A DNA stretch of 10,620 nucleotides from an uncultured Collinsella sp. (GCA_900551655.1 URWM01000032.1:1-10620); one strand, 5' to 3'; shown: positions 1-6,614, counted from the first letter of the stretch. The notes: generated from the letters alone by a model not told the origin. Numbers and translations are program-made.

Positions 1-610
1 TAAAAGTAACAGACCGGATGAAGATACGTGCGACGGGGGCGAGGCGAATGGCTGAGCGGTATCGATATGCGGGTTCAACGGTATCACATTGGCCACATAG
101 ATTTTTAACTTGCATTTCTAACAGTTAAGGAGACGGGTGCTTTCCAGCACACTCCTTCGATGATGCCTTCCGCTAGTTGCTATGCCGGTTTCAGCCAACA
201 AAGAATGTGCCCGGGCGCTCAGGTTCACCGTTAGCGTTGGCAACATATGAGATGGGCCAGACCCTTGCCGCGCGCCGATTGCGCGAGAGGTGTCGGGCTC
301 CATGTTTATTCCACCTGCTTGTTATCAACCAGCTTCGTTCAACGTTAGACATTCAAGATGTCAGACGTCGAACCTGCGCCAAAGACGCAGCTGGGGCTAC
401 TAGTTGCCTACAATCGCTCGCGAAGCTCGCCTGTTCGTGCGTGAATATCTGACAGCTCCGTCAGACATTGTCGGACATTTGATTGTTCGACAAATGCGCA
501 CGTGGTCGCGTTCGCAAAGATTACTGAACGGTCGATGGGTGCGTTGAGACCGGAGCAAACGGCGGATGCCAGAAAAATGGCCTCACAGAATCGCACCCAT
601 GGTTGATAAA
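1..610. other. Gene-poor, degenerate region
   Basis: I see no credible intact gene here. The longest frames have biased, unrecognisable composition. Two short frames could be decayed coding sequence. One is open from base 3 to a TAA at 126-128. The other begins at an ATG at 358 and runs 28 codons to a TGA at 441; near position 415 the next frame continues with plausible residues (ARLFVREYLTAPSDIV) to a TGA around 557, which would fit one frameshifted relic. I cannot assign either to a family. Counting bases 421-480 gives 31 G+C of 60, clearly lower than the cluster to the right. A small hairpin (AAGGAG at 127-132 with CTCCTT at 152-157, and GTGCT/AGCAC inside) is also present, without a T-tract. 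Confidence 0.5.
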
Positions 611-646
611 ATTGACCGCCCTGGCGCAAATACCCGGGCGGTCAAT
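611..646 (-). terminator. Intrinsic terminator-like hairpin (minus strand)
   Basis: ATTGACCGCCC at 611-621 pairs with GGGCGGTCAAT at 636-646. The stem then has one mismatch and two further G-C pairs closing an 8-nt loop. Read on the minus strand, the stem runs straight into AATTTTATC, a short U-tract; on the plus strand the following bases are not T-rich. It sits 61 nt past the stop of the minus-strand gene relic at 708-887, so it probably ended that gene's transcript. Confidence 0.6.
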
Positions 647-707
647 TCATCCCCTCGTTCGCGATCCTGTTGGGTTTTGGGGCTTTGACATGTTGTTGAC
701 GGATGGA

Positions 708-887
708 TCAGCCGTACAGCTTGATCTCCCGGGGTTCCATGTGGTCGTCCCCCAATAAGACGTCCCTGATGTAGCTCTGCGGCAGGAACTCGACGGGCAG
801 CACTGGGTCGTCGACGTAGCCGGGCACGGGGAGTAGGCGTGGCCTTTGGATATAGCGTGGCCGCCTGCCGGCGGTCGGACTGCCACT
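708..887 (-). pseudogene. 5'-truncated coding relic, C-terminal end of an unrecognised protein
   Basis: On the minus strand an open frame of 59 codons ends at a TGA (plus-strand TCA at 708-710). Its last 40 or so residues look like genuine protein: PVPGYVDDPVLPVEF, then LPQSYIRDVLLGDDHMEP, ending REIKLYG. Codons in this part are mostly C/G-ending. There is no suitable start: an in-frame TGA lies just upstream at 888-890 and the only ATG is at codon 50. I read it as the surviving C-terminus of a gene whose 5' part was lost or frameshifted. I do not recognise the family. The terminator-like hairpin at 611-646 lies where the end of this transcript should be, which supports a formerly real gene in this orientation. 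The alternative is a short protein starting at a GTG (codon 21), which I think unlikely. Confidence 0.45.
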
Positions 888-889
888 TC

Positions 890-950
890 AGTCAAAAGCT
901 CAGGCGCGCGCATTAAAATAATGGATATATCGCTTGATAGGCTTTTGACC
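890..950. repeat. 9-bp inverted repeat GTCAAAAGC / GCTTTTGAC
   Basis: GTCAAAAGC at 891-899 is the exact reverse complement of GCTTTTGAC at 941-949, with 41 bp between. It lies next to the upstream limit of the 708-887 relic and just before the 22-bp hairpin at 963. It could be a pair of protein-binding half-sites or ends of a small decayed element. No function can be assigned. Confidence 0.35.
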
Positions 951-960
951 AAGCATGAAC

Positions 961-1011
961 ATCGCAGGTAAATTCGTGTACCAATTTTTGGTATACGAAT
1001 TTACCTGCGGT
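961..1011 (+). repeat. 22-bp-stem hairpin with 3-nt loop
   Basis: Bases 963-984 pair with 988-1009 around a TTT loop; 21 of 22 positions are Watson-Crick. The exception (978 with 994) is G-T, and the next outward pair (962 with 1010) is T-G, followed by A-T (961 with 1011). In a plus-strand RNA both exceptions are G-U wobbles, giving an unbroken helix of 24 pairs; in a minus-strand RNA both would be A-C mismatches. No T-tract follows on either side, so it is not an ordinary terminator. It could be a structured RNA, a hairpin DNA element or a regulatory palindrome. Confidence 0.75.
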
Positions 1012-1480
1012 TTGCTGAAAGCTCTGACATGCGCTATCGACTTCATTAAAATCGATTGCCGATCAAGTCTTCCTATATATGCGAGCCCTGAGAAGCTGCG
1101 CTGTGAACCTGAGACCGCTATCGATCGGCCCGGTGCACCGGGCCGCTGTCCTCGAGCCGGCATCAGCTTGCCGGTCTCAAAACGTATGCCGTCCGGTACG
1201 ACCAACAGCCGAGTCTTGCGCCCAGTTCGAGCAGCGCCAGAACCCCGTGCCGGAACCCACGCAGCCGATGGCAGGGGAATTCAGCCGCGGCCATCGAGGA
1301 GCCGACCCAGGGACGGCGCCCCCAGTCCTCGAAAGATTTCCACCGCCCCCTACAGGCCTGGATTGATTTAACAGTTGATTTAATCCGGCTGAACAAGCCG
1401 AGCATGGGCCGGTTGACAAAATGTAAGGTAAAAAAGCAGATACGACCGTACGCCGGTGCGGGGTTCGGGTGATGTGATAG
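1012..1480. other. Non-coding or decayed segment
   Basis: Apart from the nested repeats I see no intact gene. On the minus strand one frame reads plausibly over about 30 residues (KTRLLVVPDGIRFETGKLMP at roughly 1150-1210), but it loses protein-like composition on both sides and meets stops, so it is at best a decayed fragment. A direct repeat TTGATTTAA (twice, 12-bp period) lies at about 1364-1384. Confidence 0.4.
1110..1179. repeat. Nested inverted repeats centred on a perfect 20-bp palindrome
   Basis: CGGCCCGGTGCACCGGGCCG at 1126-1145 is a perfect palindrome. It lies inside a larger inverted repeat: TGAGACCG at 1110-1117 is the reverse complement of CGGTCTCA at 1172-1179. A further small hairpin (CCGGC, 8-nt loop, GCCGG) lies just inside the right outer arm. 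No coding frame across it is convincing. Such structure suits a binding or recombination site or a hairpin terminator without T-tract; the sequence does not decide which. Confidence 0.6.
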
Positions 1481-1483
1481 AAA

Positions 1484-1499
1484 GTAATACACGTATTAC
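1484..1499. promoter_or_regulatory. Palindromic operator upstream of the RHH gene
   Basis: GTAATAC at 1484-1490 and GTATTAC at 1493-1499 form a perfect inverted repeat around AC. It lies 20 nt upstream of the ribbon-helix-helix start codon, where such proteins usually bind to repress their own operon. RHH dimers commonly recognise short palindromes like this. A possible -35 (TTGACA, 1413-1418) lies further up, but I see no good -10 at the right spacing. Confidence 0.55.
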
Positions 1500-1519
1500 A
1501 TCTAACCGGGAGGTGCATC

Positions 1520-1714
1520 ATGGCAACCGCCACCGCAGCCCTGAGAACCCCCGAGGACCTCGCGAACAGGTACGACCGCCTGGCGAAGTCGACGGGCCGC
1601 ACGAAAACCTTCTACATGACGGAGGCGCTTGCCGCAGAGATAGGCAGGCTCGAATACGAGTACGGCCTCATGAATTATCCGGGAAGCGTTTGGTTGCGAG
1701 GTATGCCAGTGTGA
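1520..1714 (+). CDS. Ribbon-helix-helix (antitoxin-type) DNA-binding protein, apparently orphan
   Basis: This 64-residue protein looks like a RelB/CopG-type ribbon-helix-helix antitoxin. A short N-terminal strand (residues 2-10) is followed by TPEDLANRYDRLAKSTGRTK (helix, turn with the conserved TGR, start of the next helix), then FYMTEALAAEIGRLEYEYGL. Dimers of this fold bind operator DNA through the paired N-terminal strands. The start is supported by GGGAGGTG at 1509-1516 just before the ATG and by the palindrome at 1484-1499. Relatives usually have a further acidic or basic C-terminal tail after the EYEYGL-like helix that wraps the toxin; here it ends in NYPGSVWLRGMPV, which does not look like such a tail, so the toxin-binding end may be lost by frameshift or deletion. 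No toxin gene follows: the next gene is convergent, with its stop 12 nt away. It is therefore probably a solitary autoregulator or the relic of a toxin-antitoxin pair. Confidence 0.72.
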   Translation: MATATAALRTPEDLANRYDRLAKSTGRTKTFYMTEALAAEIGRLEYEYGLMNYPGSVWLRGMPV

Positions 1715-1734
1715 GGGCCTGATTCGTCAGGCCC
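1715..1734. terminator. Shared hairpin between convergent genes
   Basis: GGGCCTGA, loop TTCG, TCAGGCCC is a perfect 8-bp stem that begins right after the RHH stop (TGA at 1712-1714) and contains the stop and last codons of the histidine kinase. Its position in a 12-nt convergent gap suggests a bidirectional terminator. Neither side has a proper T-tract, so termination may be weak or Rho-assisted. Confidence 0.5.
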
Positions 1735-3124
1735 CGCACAGGGGGACCGCGATGGTGGCCACCGCGCCGCCCGAGGGGCTGTTGGCGAGCGAGACGGAGC
1801 CCCCGTGGGCGCTCGCGGCCTCGGAGGCGACGTGGAGGCCGAGCCCGTAGTGGCGGCCACCGTCGCGCGAGGAGCGGGAGGAGTCGTCTGTGAAGAGGCG
1901 CTCGCAGCCGCGTTCGAGGGCGGCGGGAGAAAAGCCCGGTCCGTCGTCGGCAACCTCGATGACGAGGCGCCCGCCCGCGACGTCGCAGGAGACCGCCACG
2001 CGCGAGCGCGCGTGCTCGGCGGCGTTGGCCACGAGGTTCGCGGCGGCTCGCGCCAGGGTGGTTCGGTCGAGTGGGGCCTCGGGCGCGCCCGCGACAGCGG
2101 GGCCCGTGGCCGCGTCGAGCGTCACGCCTCGCGCCCGGGCGATCTGGGCGGCCTCGGCGAGGACCTGTTCGCAGAGCTCGGCCGGCCGCATGGGGGTCCT
2201 CTCCGCCCCGCCGGACCCGCGCGAGGCCTCGATGAGCAGGCGCACGTAGCCGTCGAGCCTTTCGACACTGCCGGCTATGTCGCGCGCGGCGGCCGCGAGG
2301 TCGGCGTCTTTCTCGTCTTCCAGCTCCTCCGCCACGAAGTCGGCGTTGGCGCGCAGCACGGTGAGCGGCGTCTTGAGGTCGTGGGCGAGCGACGCCACCT
2401 GCTCGCGCTGCCCCCGCTCCGCGGCCCAGCGGGCCTCGAGTGACTCGGCGAGGGAGGCCCGCATGGCGTCCATCGCGGCGAGGACGTCGTTCACCTCGCG
2501 CACGTTGGTGCTGCCGACCGCGAAGTCGAGCTCCCCCGCGCCGACGCGCCCCGCCGCCTCCGCGAGCGGCGCCATCTTGCGCGAGATCACGCGGCTCGCG
2601 CGGCGCGCCACGAGCGCGAGCGCGAGCGCGCTTCCCGCAGCGGCGCCGACGAGCATGAGGTTCTGCGGGTTGGGAAGCAGGCCGGCGAGGTCGCGCGAGA
2701 CCCACTGCGGCAGGTACTCGCTGACGAGTGCGCAGGCCCCGCCGCCCTTGAGCGGGAACGCGGCGTAGGTGAGGCCCGAACCCCCGCCCTCGATCTCCAC
2801 TGTGCCCGGATCAGCGGCGAGTGCCGCACGGGCCATTTCCGTCGCGTCCTCGAGCCGCGTGCCCTCGAGGTCTGTCATCAGCACGTATCCGTCCTTGTTC
2901 AGGATGAGGTAGCGGTACGCCGTCGGCACGTCCTGCTGCCCGCAGACGCCGTCGCGTGCCAGGCCCTCCGCGACCTCGCGCGCATTGGCCGGCCCCCAGC
3001 TTGCCTCGTAGACGAAGCCCGCGTCGATCGCCGCGGAGAGCGCCATGAACGCGGCGAGCCACGCCGTGGCGACCGCCGCGAACGCGTAGGCGAAGTAGCG
3101 CGCGATGACGAAGGAGAGCGGCAT
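1727..3124 (-). CDS. Sensor histidine kinase of the resistance cluster
   Basis: This is a 465-residue membrane kinase that should phosphorylate the response regulator encoded just upstream. Residues about 6-33 form a first membrane helix. An extracytoplasmic sensing domain follows (about 35-153), then a second helix (about 155-173) and a HAMP-like linker (about 175-230). The phosphoacceptor motif HDLKTP puts the autophosphorylated histidine at His248. The catalytic domain shows an N box (NLVANAAEHA, 363-372), a G1 box (ADDGPGF, 392-398) and a G2 box (YGLGLHVASEAASAHGG, 426-442). I chose the ATG at 3124, which puts the membrane helix near the N-terminus and leaves 26 nt after the regulator's stop; an in-frame GTG at 3163 would add 13 residues and overlap that gene. 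Its place in an operon with a lantibiotic-type ABC transporter suggests it senses a membrane-active peptide or cell-envelope stress. The ligand itself is not shown by the sequence. GC is extreme (49 of 60 bases in 2401-2460). Confidence 0.9.
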   Translation of the reverse strand: MPLSFVIARYFAYAFAAVATAWLAAFMALSAAIDAGFVYEASWGPANAREVAEGLARDGVCGQQDVPTAYRYLILNKDGYVLMTDLEGTRLEDATEMARAALAADPGTVEIEGGGSGLTYAAFPLKGGGACALVSEYLPQWVSRDLAGLLPNPQNLMLVGAAAGSALALALVARRASRVISRKMAPLAEAAGRVGAGELDFAVGSTNVREVNDVLAAMDAMRASLAESLEARWAAERGQREQVASLAHDLKTPLTVLRANADFVAEELEDEKDADLAAAARDIAGSVERLDGYVRLLIEASRGSGGAERTPMRPAELCEQVLAEAAQIARARGVTLDAATGPAVAGAPEAPLDRTTLARAAANLVANAAEHARSRVAVSCDVAGGRLVIEVADDGPGFSPAALERGCERLFTDDSSRSSRDGGRHYGLGLHVASEAASAHGGSVSLANSPSGGAVATIAVPLCGA

Positions 3125-3150
3125 GCCCCCGCGACCTCGCGCCCCGGTCC

Positions 3151-3813
3151 TCAGAGCTGCCACTTGTACCCCATCCCCCAGACGGTCGCGATCGGATCGG
3201 CGCCGGCCTCGGAGAGTTTCCTCCGGGCGCGGCTGACCTGCATGGATATGGCCGCGTCGTCGGCGTCGCTCTCCCAGCCGAGCACCGCCTCGCGTATCTG
3301 CGCGCGGCTCATGACCTGCCCGGGGTGGCGGGCGAGGTACTCGCAGATGGCGTACTCGGTGGGCGTGAGCGGCACGGCCTCGTCGCCCACGGCGAGGCCG
3401 CGCGCCCCGAGGTCGATCCGCACCTCCCCGAAGGAGAGGGCGTGCGAGCGCGGCCGGCGCTCACGGCGTAGATGGGCCGCGACCTTGGCGCGCAGCTCCG
3501 CGGCCCCGAAGGGCTTGCGGACGTAGTCGTCGGCGCCCAGGCCGTAGCCGGCCACGGCGTCCTCCTCGGCCACGCGCGCGGTCAGGAAGATGATGGGCCC
3601 GTCGAAGTCCGGGCGGATCTGCCGCACGAGCTCGAAGCCGTCGAGCCCCGGCATCATGACGTCGCAGAGCACGAGGTCGAAGCGCGAGAGGTCCATCCCC
3701 GGGACCGCCGTCGGGTCCGGCGCCCTGACGACCTCATGGCCGTCGCGGCCGAGGACGCGCGCGAGCGCGTCGAGGATCGCCCGTTCATCATCCACTGCCA
3801 GTATCCTCGCCAT
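3151..3813 (-). CDS. OmpR/PhoB-family response regulator
   Basis: This 220-residue protein is a two-domain response regulator. The receiver domain (about 1-115) has the acidic pair Asp8/Asp9, phosphoacceptor Asp51 in LCDVMMPGLDG, Thr77 and Lys99 in RKPF. The C-terminal winged-helix domain (about 126-220) has LTPTEYAICEYLARHPGQVMSR-like OmpR features (shown in part) and ends GMGYKWQL, the usual wing. It should bind tandem direct repeats and activate the transporter genes and its own operon. The start is secure: AGGAGG lies 5 nt before the ATG. The histidine kinase follows 26 nt after its stop. A promoter candidate of its own lies just upstream, in the tail of the small membrane-peptide gene. 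The family is certain; the regulon (the ABC operon) is inferred from adjacency and a repeat with 11-bp period upstream of the ATPase gene. Confidence 0.93.
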   Translation of the reverse strand: MARILAVDDERAILDALARVLGRDGHEVVRAPDPTAVPGMDLSRFDLVLCDVMMPGLDGFELVRQIRPDFDGPIIFLTARVAEEDAVAGYGLGADDYVRKPFGAAELRAKVAAHLRRERRPRSHALSFGEVRIDLGARGLAVGDEAVPLTPTEYAICEYLARHPGQVMSRAQIREAVLGWESDADDAAISMQVSRARRKLSEAGADPIATVWGMGYKWQL

Positions 3814-3839
3814 GTTGACCTCCTGAAACTCTCGTCGGA

Positions 3840-3868
3840 ATTGTACTAGCGCCGCACTCAGCGGTCCA
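3840..3868 (-). promoter_or_regulatory. Candidate promoter for the response regulator - kinase pair
   Basis: On the minus strand TGGACC (3863-3868; 4 of 6 to TTGACA) is followed after exactly 17 nt by TACAAT (3840-3845; 5 of 6 to TATAAT). Transcription would begin near 3833, leaving a leader of about 20 nt with the AGGAGG at 3819-3824. It would let the two-component system be made at a basal level independently of the transporter operon. Confidence 0.5.
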
Positions 3869-3980
3869 GAGCCCTGCGCGCAGCCGCGGGCGCCTCGGCC
3901 GCGTCGAGCAGGGCATTCCCGCCCAGGACGAGCGCTGCGGAGAGGAGGACGAGCATGACGGCGAGCGGCTTCCTACGCAT
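3858..3980 (-). CDS. 40-residue single-helix membrane peptide, unrecognised
   Basis: A small frame lies between the second permease and the response regulator. It starts at ATG 3980-3978 and stops at TGA 3860-3858. The peptide begins MRRKPLAVMLVLLSAALVLG: a basic N-terminus, then about 16 hydrophobic residues (6-21), then an Ala-rich, amphipathic tail ending ARRALDR. It has no cysteine, so it is not a lanthipeptide precursor, and no lipobox. Support for it being real: an ideal AGGAGG Shine-Dalgarno with a 4-nt spacer (3985-3990); a start that overlaps the permease stop by 8 nt (ATGCGTAG), implying translational coupling; and 35 of 40 codons ending in G or C, like its neighbours. It may be a small accessory subunit of the transporter or a peptide acting on the kinase; that is inference. 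A cleavable signal peptide on a very short secreted peptide is possible but less likely. Confidence 0.6.
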   Translation of the reverse strand: MRRKPLAVMLVLLSAALVLGGNALLDAAEAPAAARRALDR

Positions 3981-4788
3981 CTACCCTCCTGTCCTCGAAC
4001 CGGCAGAACCAGGCGAAAAGGACGGCGTCGGTTGCCAGGGTGAGCACGAGGCTAGCGAGCGCAGTCGTGAGGAGAGGGCCCGCCGCGCGTGCGGCGTCGA
4101 TGAAGGCCTCCACCCCGAGCGACCCCAGGCGCGCGGGCCAGGCGAGCGGCACCCAGCTCAGGGGCGTCGCCAGGGCACCGGTGAGCTCGCCGGTCATGAG
4201 GCCGTGCGCAAGTCCGCCCACTGAGAAGAACGCGAGGAGCACCCCCGCCGCGCCGGCGCCGATGGTGGCGTTGCGGCCGAAGCGTAGAGCCACGCCGAGC
4301 CCCAGCGCGTAGAGGGGCAGGCTGCCCAGCACGATGCCCGCCCAAGTGGCCGCAAGTGGAGCGGGCCCGAGCGGCAGGCGCCCGGCAACGGCGAGCACGG
4401 CCCCGAACACGCCGAGCGCCACGGCCAGTGCGGCGGCGCCGAGCGCCGCAAGGGCGAGCAGCTTCGCCGCGACGGCGCGCCCGCGCGAGGGGACCGCCGT
4501 GAGGTTGGCGAGGCGCCCGGCAGCGCGCTCCTCGTCCACGGCGAGCCCGCAGACGATGGCGGACATGAGCGGCATGAGGGCGCCGAGGAACTGGGCGTAG
4601 GCGTCTGCGCCCAGCGCCGGGTCCCATCGGGCTACGGAGAAGTACTCGCCGCAGGCAAGACCGGCTGCCAGGCCGCAGACGAGATGCACCGTCGTGAGCG
4701 GGGAGCGCGCCAGGCGCAGGCCCTCGGAGAGCAGGGCCCGCGAGAGAGTCATGCGCGGCGTCGGGTCGGAGAGTCGTGTCATGGCCAT
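3973..4788 (-). CDS. ABC transporter permease, MutG/LanG type
   Basis: This 271-residue integral membrane protein is the second membrane subunit of the transporter. After a short cytoplasmic N-terminus (MAMTRLSDPTPRM) it has about six hydrophobic segments, for example LTTVHLVCGLAAGLACG, FLGALMPLMSAIVCGLAV, a long Ala/Leu-rich stretch starting AVAAKLLALAALGAAAL, and ALASLVLTLATDAVLFAWF near the C-terminus. The DEERAAGRL loop after the second segment, followed by a basic stretch, is usual in ABC-2-type permeases of lantibiotic protection systems. I chose the ATG at 4788 because it overlaps the upstream permease stop by one base (TGATG) and follows GAGGAGAGG. Known LanFEG complexes pair one ATPase with two dissimilar permeases and expel lantibiotics from the membrane; the MutG label rests on position and topology more than sequence identity. 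Confidence 0.82.
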   Translation of the reverse strand: MAMTRLSDPTPRMTLSRALLSEGLRLARSPLTTVHLVCGLAAGLACGEYFSVARWDPALGADAYAQFLGALMPLMSAIVCGLAVDEERAAGRLANLTAVPSRGRAVAAKLLALAALGAAALAVALGVFGAVLAVAGRLPLGPAPLAATWAGIVLGSLPLYALGLGVALRFGRNATIGAGAAGVLLAFFSVGGLAHGLMTGELTGALATPLSWVPLAWPARLGSLGVEAFIDAARAAGPLLTTALASLVLTLATDAVLFAWFCRFEDRRVDA

Positions 4789-5554
4789 CACCTCTCCTCG
4801 GAGCGCGCGAACCAGGCCGCGCCCGCCGCCGTGAGCGCGGCGAACGCGAGCGCGCAGACCGCAAGGCCCGCCAGTGTGAGCATGCCGTCCGCCGTGAGCG
4901 CCCCGCCGAGCGCCATGTCCGCCGCGAGTGGCTCGCCGCTCGGCAGCACGGGGATGAAGCTCGTGGGGATGACCATGCTCGCCGACGGCGGAAAGAGCTG
5001 CGGCAGCGGCATCAGCGACCAGGCGAACCCACCCACGAGCTGTGCGGCGAGCGGGCAGAAGATGCCCGCGAGCATGCCGAGCCGCGCCGTGAGGAAGAGC
5101 CCTGCGGGGATCATCCACGCCGCGGTCACCGTGTTGGTGAGCGCGCAGAGGAGCATCGTGAGCGTGCCCGCGGCCGTGAGGCCCTGCGAGGAGAACGCCG
5201 ATCCCGCGAGGTAGATGCCGAAGACCACGAGGTTCGAGAGCGTGCAGAGCGCGAGGCACCAGAGCGCCTTGGCCCACCAGGCGCGCCCGAGCGGGAAGCC
5301 CAGGCCCAGAAGCCCCCGCATCCGCGTGCGAGCGTCCGCCCGCGCGACGCACGCCACCACGAGCGAGAGAGACACGGGCAGGAAGAGTGCGTACCAGTAG
5401 TTCCACGCGCTGAAGATCTGCACGCCCCGGTAGGGCATCGCGCCGAGCAACGGCATCGGCAGCGCCATGAGCACGGCCAGGCGAACCGGTGCCGCGTGGC
5501 GCGACTTCAGGGCCTCGGCGCGCAGGCCCGCGAGCAGGCCGCCTTTCTCGCCCG

Positions 5555-5558
<4 letters not shown>
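4788..5558 (-). CDS. ABC transporter permease, MutE/EpiE (LanE) type
   Basis: This 256-residue membrane protein is the first membrane subunit. Residues 1-22 form a basic cytoplasmic N-terminus, followed by a helix (about 26-40). The segment FSAWNYWYALFLPVSLSL (49-66) matches the pattern of MutE/EpiE permeases, where an aromatic-rich NW/YW motif precedes LFLP. About six hydrophobic segments follow (105-120, 132-150, 150-175, 228-250 among them), with an extracytoplasmic-looking loop at about 183-215 rich in Pro and Ser. The start codon overlaps the ATPase stop in an ATGA arrangement (5555-5558), and GGGGAGG lies 7 to 8 nt upstream, so translation is coupled. Together with the ATPase and the next permease it should form a lantibiotic-protection (immunity-type) exporter in the cytoplasmic membrane. 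The substrate is unknown. Confidence 0.85.
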
Positions 5559-6283
<725 letters not shown>

Positions 6284-6304
6284 GGGTTTATCCTTTCTCT
6301 TCCG

Positions 6305-6337
6305 GGCGCGCGGGCCGAGCCACCGTGCCCGCGCGCC
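6305..6337 (-). promoter_or_regulatory. GC-rich hairpin in the leader of the transporter operon
   Basis: GGCGCGCGGGC at 6305-6315 is the exact reverse complement of GCCCGCGCGCC at 6327-6337, an 11-bp all-G/C stem with an 11-nt loop. It ends 22 nt before the ATPase start codon, so the transcript leader would carry a very stable stem just before the Shine-Dalgarno. There is no T-tract after it on the minus strand, so it is not a plain terminator. It could stabilise the mRNA or modulate translation. Confidence 0.5.
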
Positions 6338-6375
6338 TTACCTTTCGGGTTCACCATCCATGGTGGGGCGCGTTT

Positions 6376-6393
6376 CTAACGAAGCCGTAACGG
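6376..6393 (-). promoter_or_regulatory. Candidate response-regulator box: TAACG direct repeat, 11-bp period
   Basis: On the plus strand TAACG occurs at 6377-6381 and again at 6388-6392 (CGTTA on the minus strand), exactly 11 bp apart, that is on the same face of the helix. OmpR/PhoB-family regulators typically bind two half-sites spaced this way. It lies about 95 to 105 bp upstream of the ATPase start. The overlapping palindrome AACGGCCGTT (6389-6398) and TTGGCGCCAA (6407-6416) may also be part of the control region. I could not pick out a convincing -35/-10 for this operon. Confidence 0.4.
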
Positions 6394-6494
6394 CCGTTGG
6401 GTTCTTTTGGCGCCAACCCTTCTCGACCCGCACATCATGATTAATTTGCTTAAGGCAACAACTTTCCCGATCGGTGTAATCACCGAATCAAAAC

Positions 6495-6551
6495 GTGTAC
6501 ATCAGCCATCAAAGATGCCGAATAATGTCATATTTGGAGGCTGATGTACAC
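6495..6551. repeat. 57-bp element bounded by a perfect 13-bp inverted repeat
   Basis: GTGTACATCAGCC at 6495-6507 is the exact reverse complement of GGCTGATGTACAC at 6539-6551. The 31-nt interior contains two smaller inverted repeats (ATC/GAT around AAA, and AATA/TATT). It lies upstream of the pgsA promoter, outside any credible gene. It could be an operator or cruciform, a small structured RNA, or a miniature element whose ends are the 13-mers. No flanking target duplication is evident. Confidence 0.6.
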
Positions 6552-6614
6552 AAATGCAGAATCCCGCACAACCCAGTAGCATCCTCCATATGTCTGGACT
6601 CTCTATGCTTACGC

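Noticed and set aside
60..85. GGGTTCAA near 70 as a tRNA T-loop
   Set aside because: No acceptor stem or other tRNA arms can be folded around it.
927..945. CTTGATA at about 933-939, like the nick site of pC194/pUB110-type rolling-circle origins, near strong hairpins
   Set aside because: A 7-mer is expected about once by chance in a window this size, and there is no Rep gene or remainder of the origin consensus.
900..1205. Minus-strand frame of 101 codons containing LLVVPDGIRFETGKLMP
   Set aside because: Only a short part looks protein-like; the rest runs through the 22-bp hairpin and the 20-bp palindrome, so it is probably accidental or a decayed fragment.
1364..1384. TTGATTTAA direct repeat (two copies, 12-bp period)
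   Set aside because: Two short AT-rich copies without a neighbouring element or gene; no basis to call it a target-site duplication or operator.
1668..2705. Long minus-strand frame of 345 codons within the histidine kinase
   Set aside because: Arg/Gly/Ala-rich shadow of the kinase gene caused by very high GC; no domain content.
3858..3980. The 40-aa peptide as a lantibiotic precursor
   Set aside because: It has no cysteine or threonine and only one serine, and no leader/core pattern, so it cannot form lanthionine rings.
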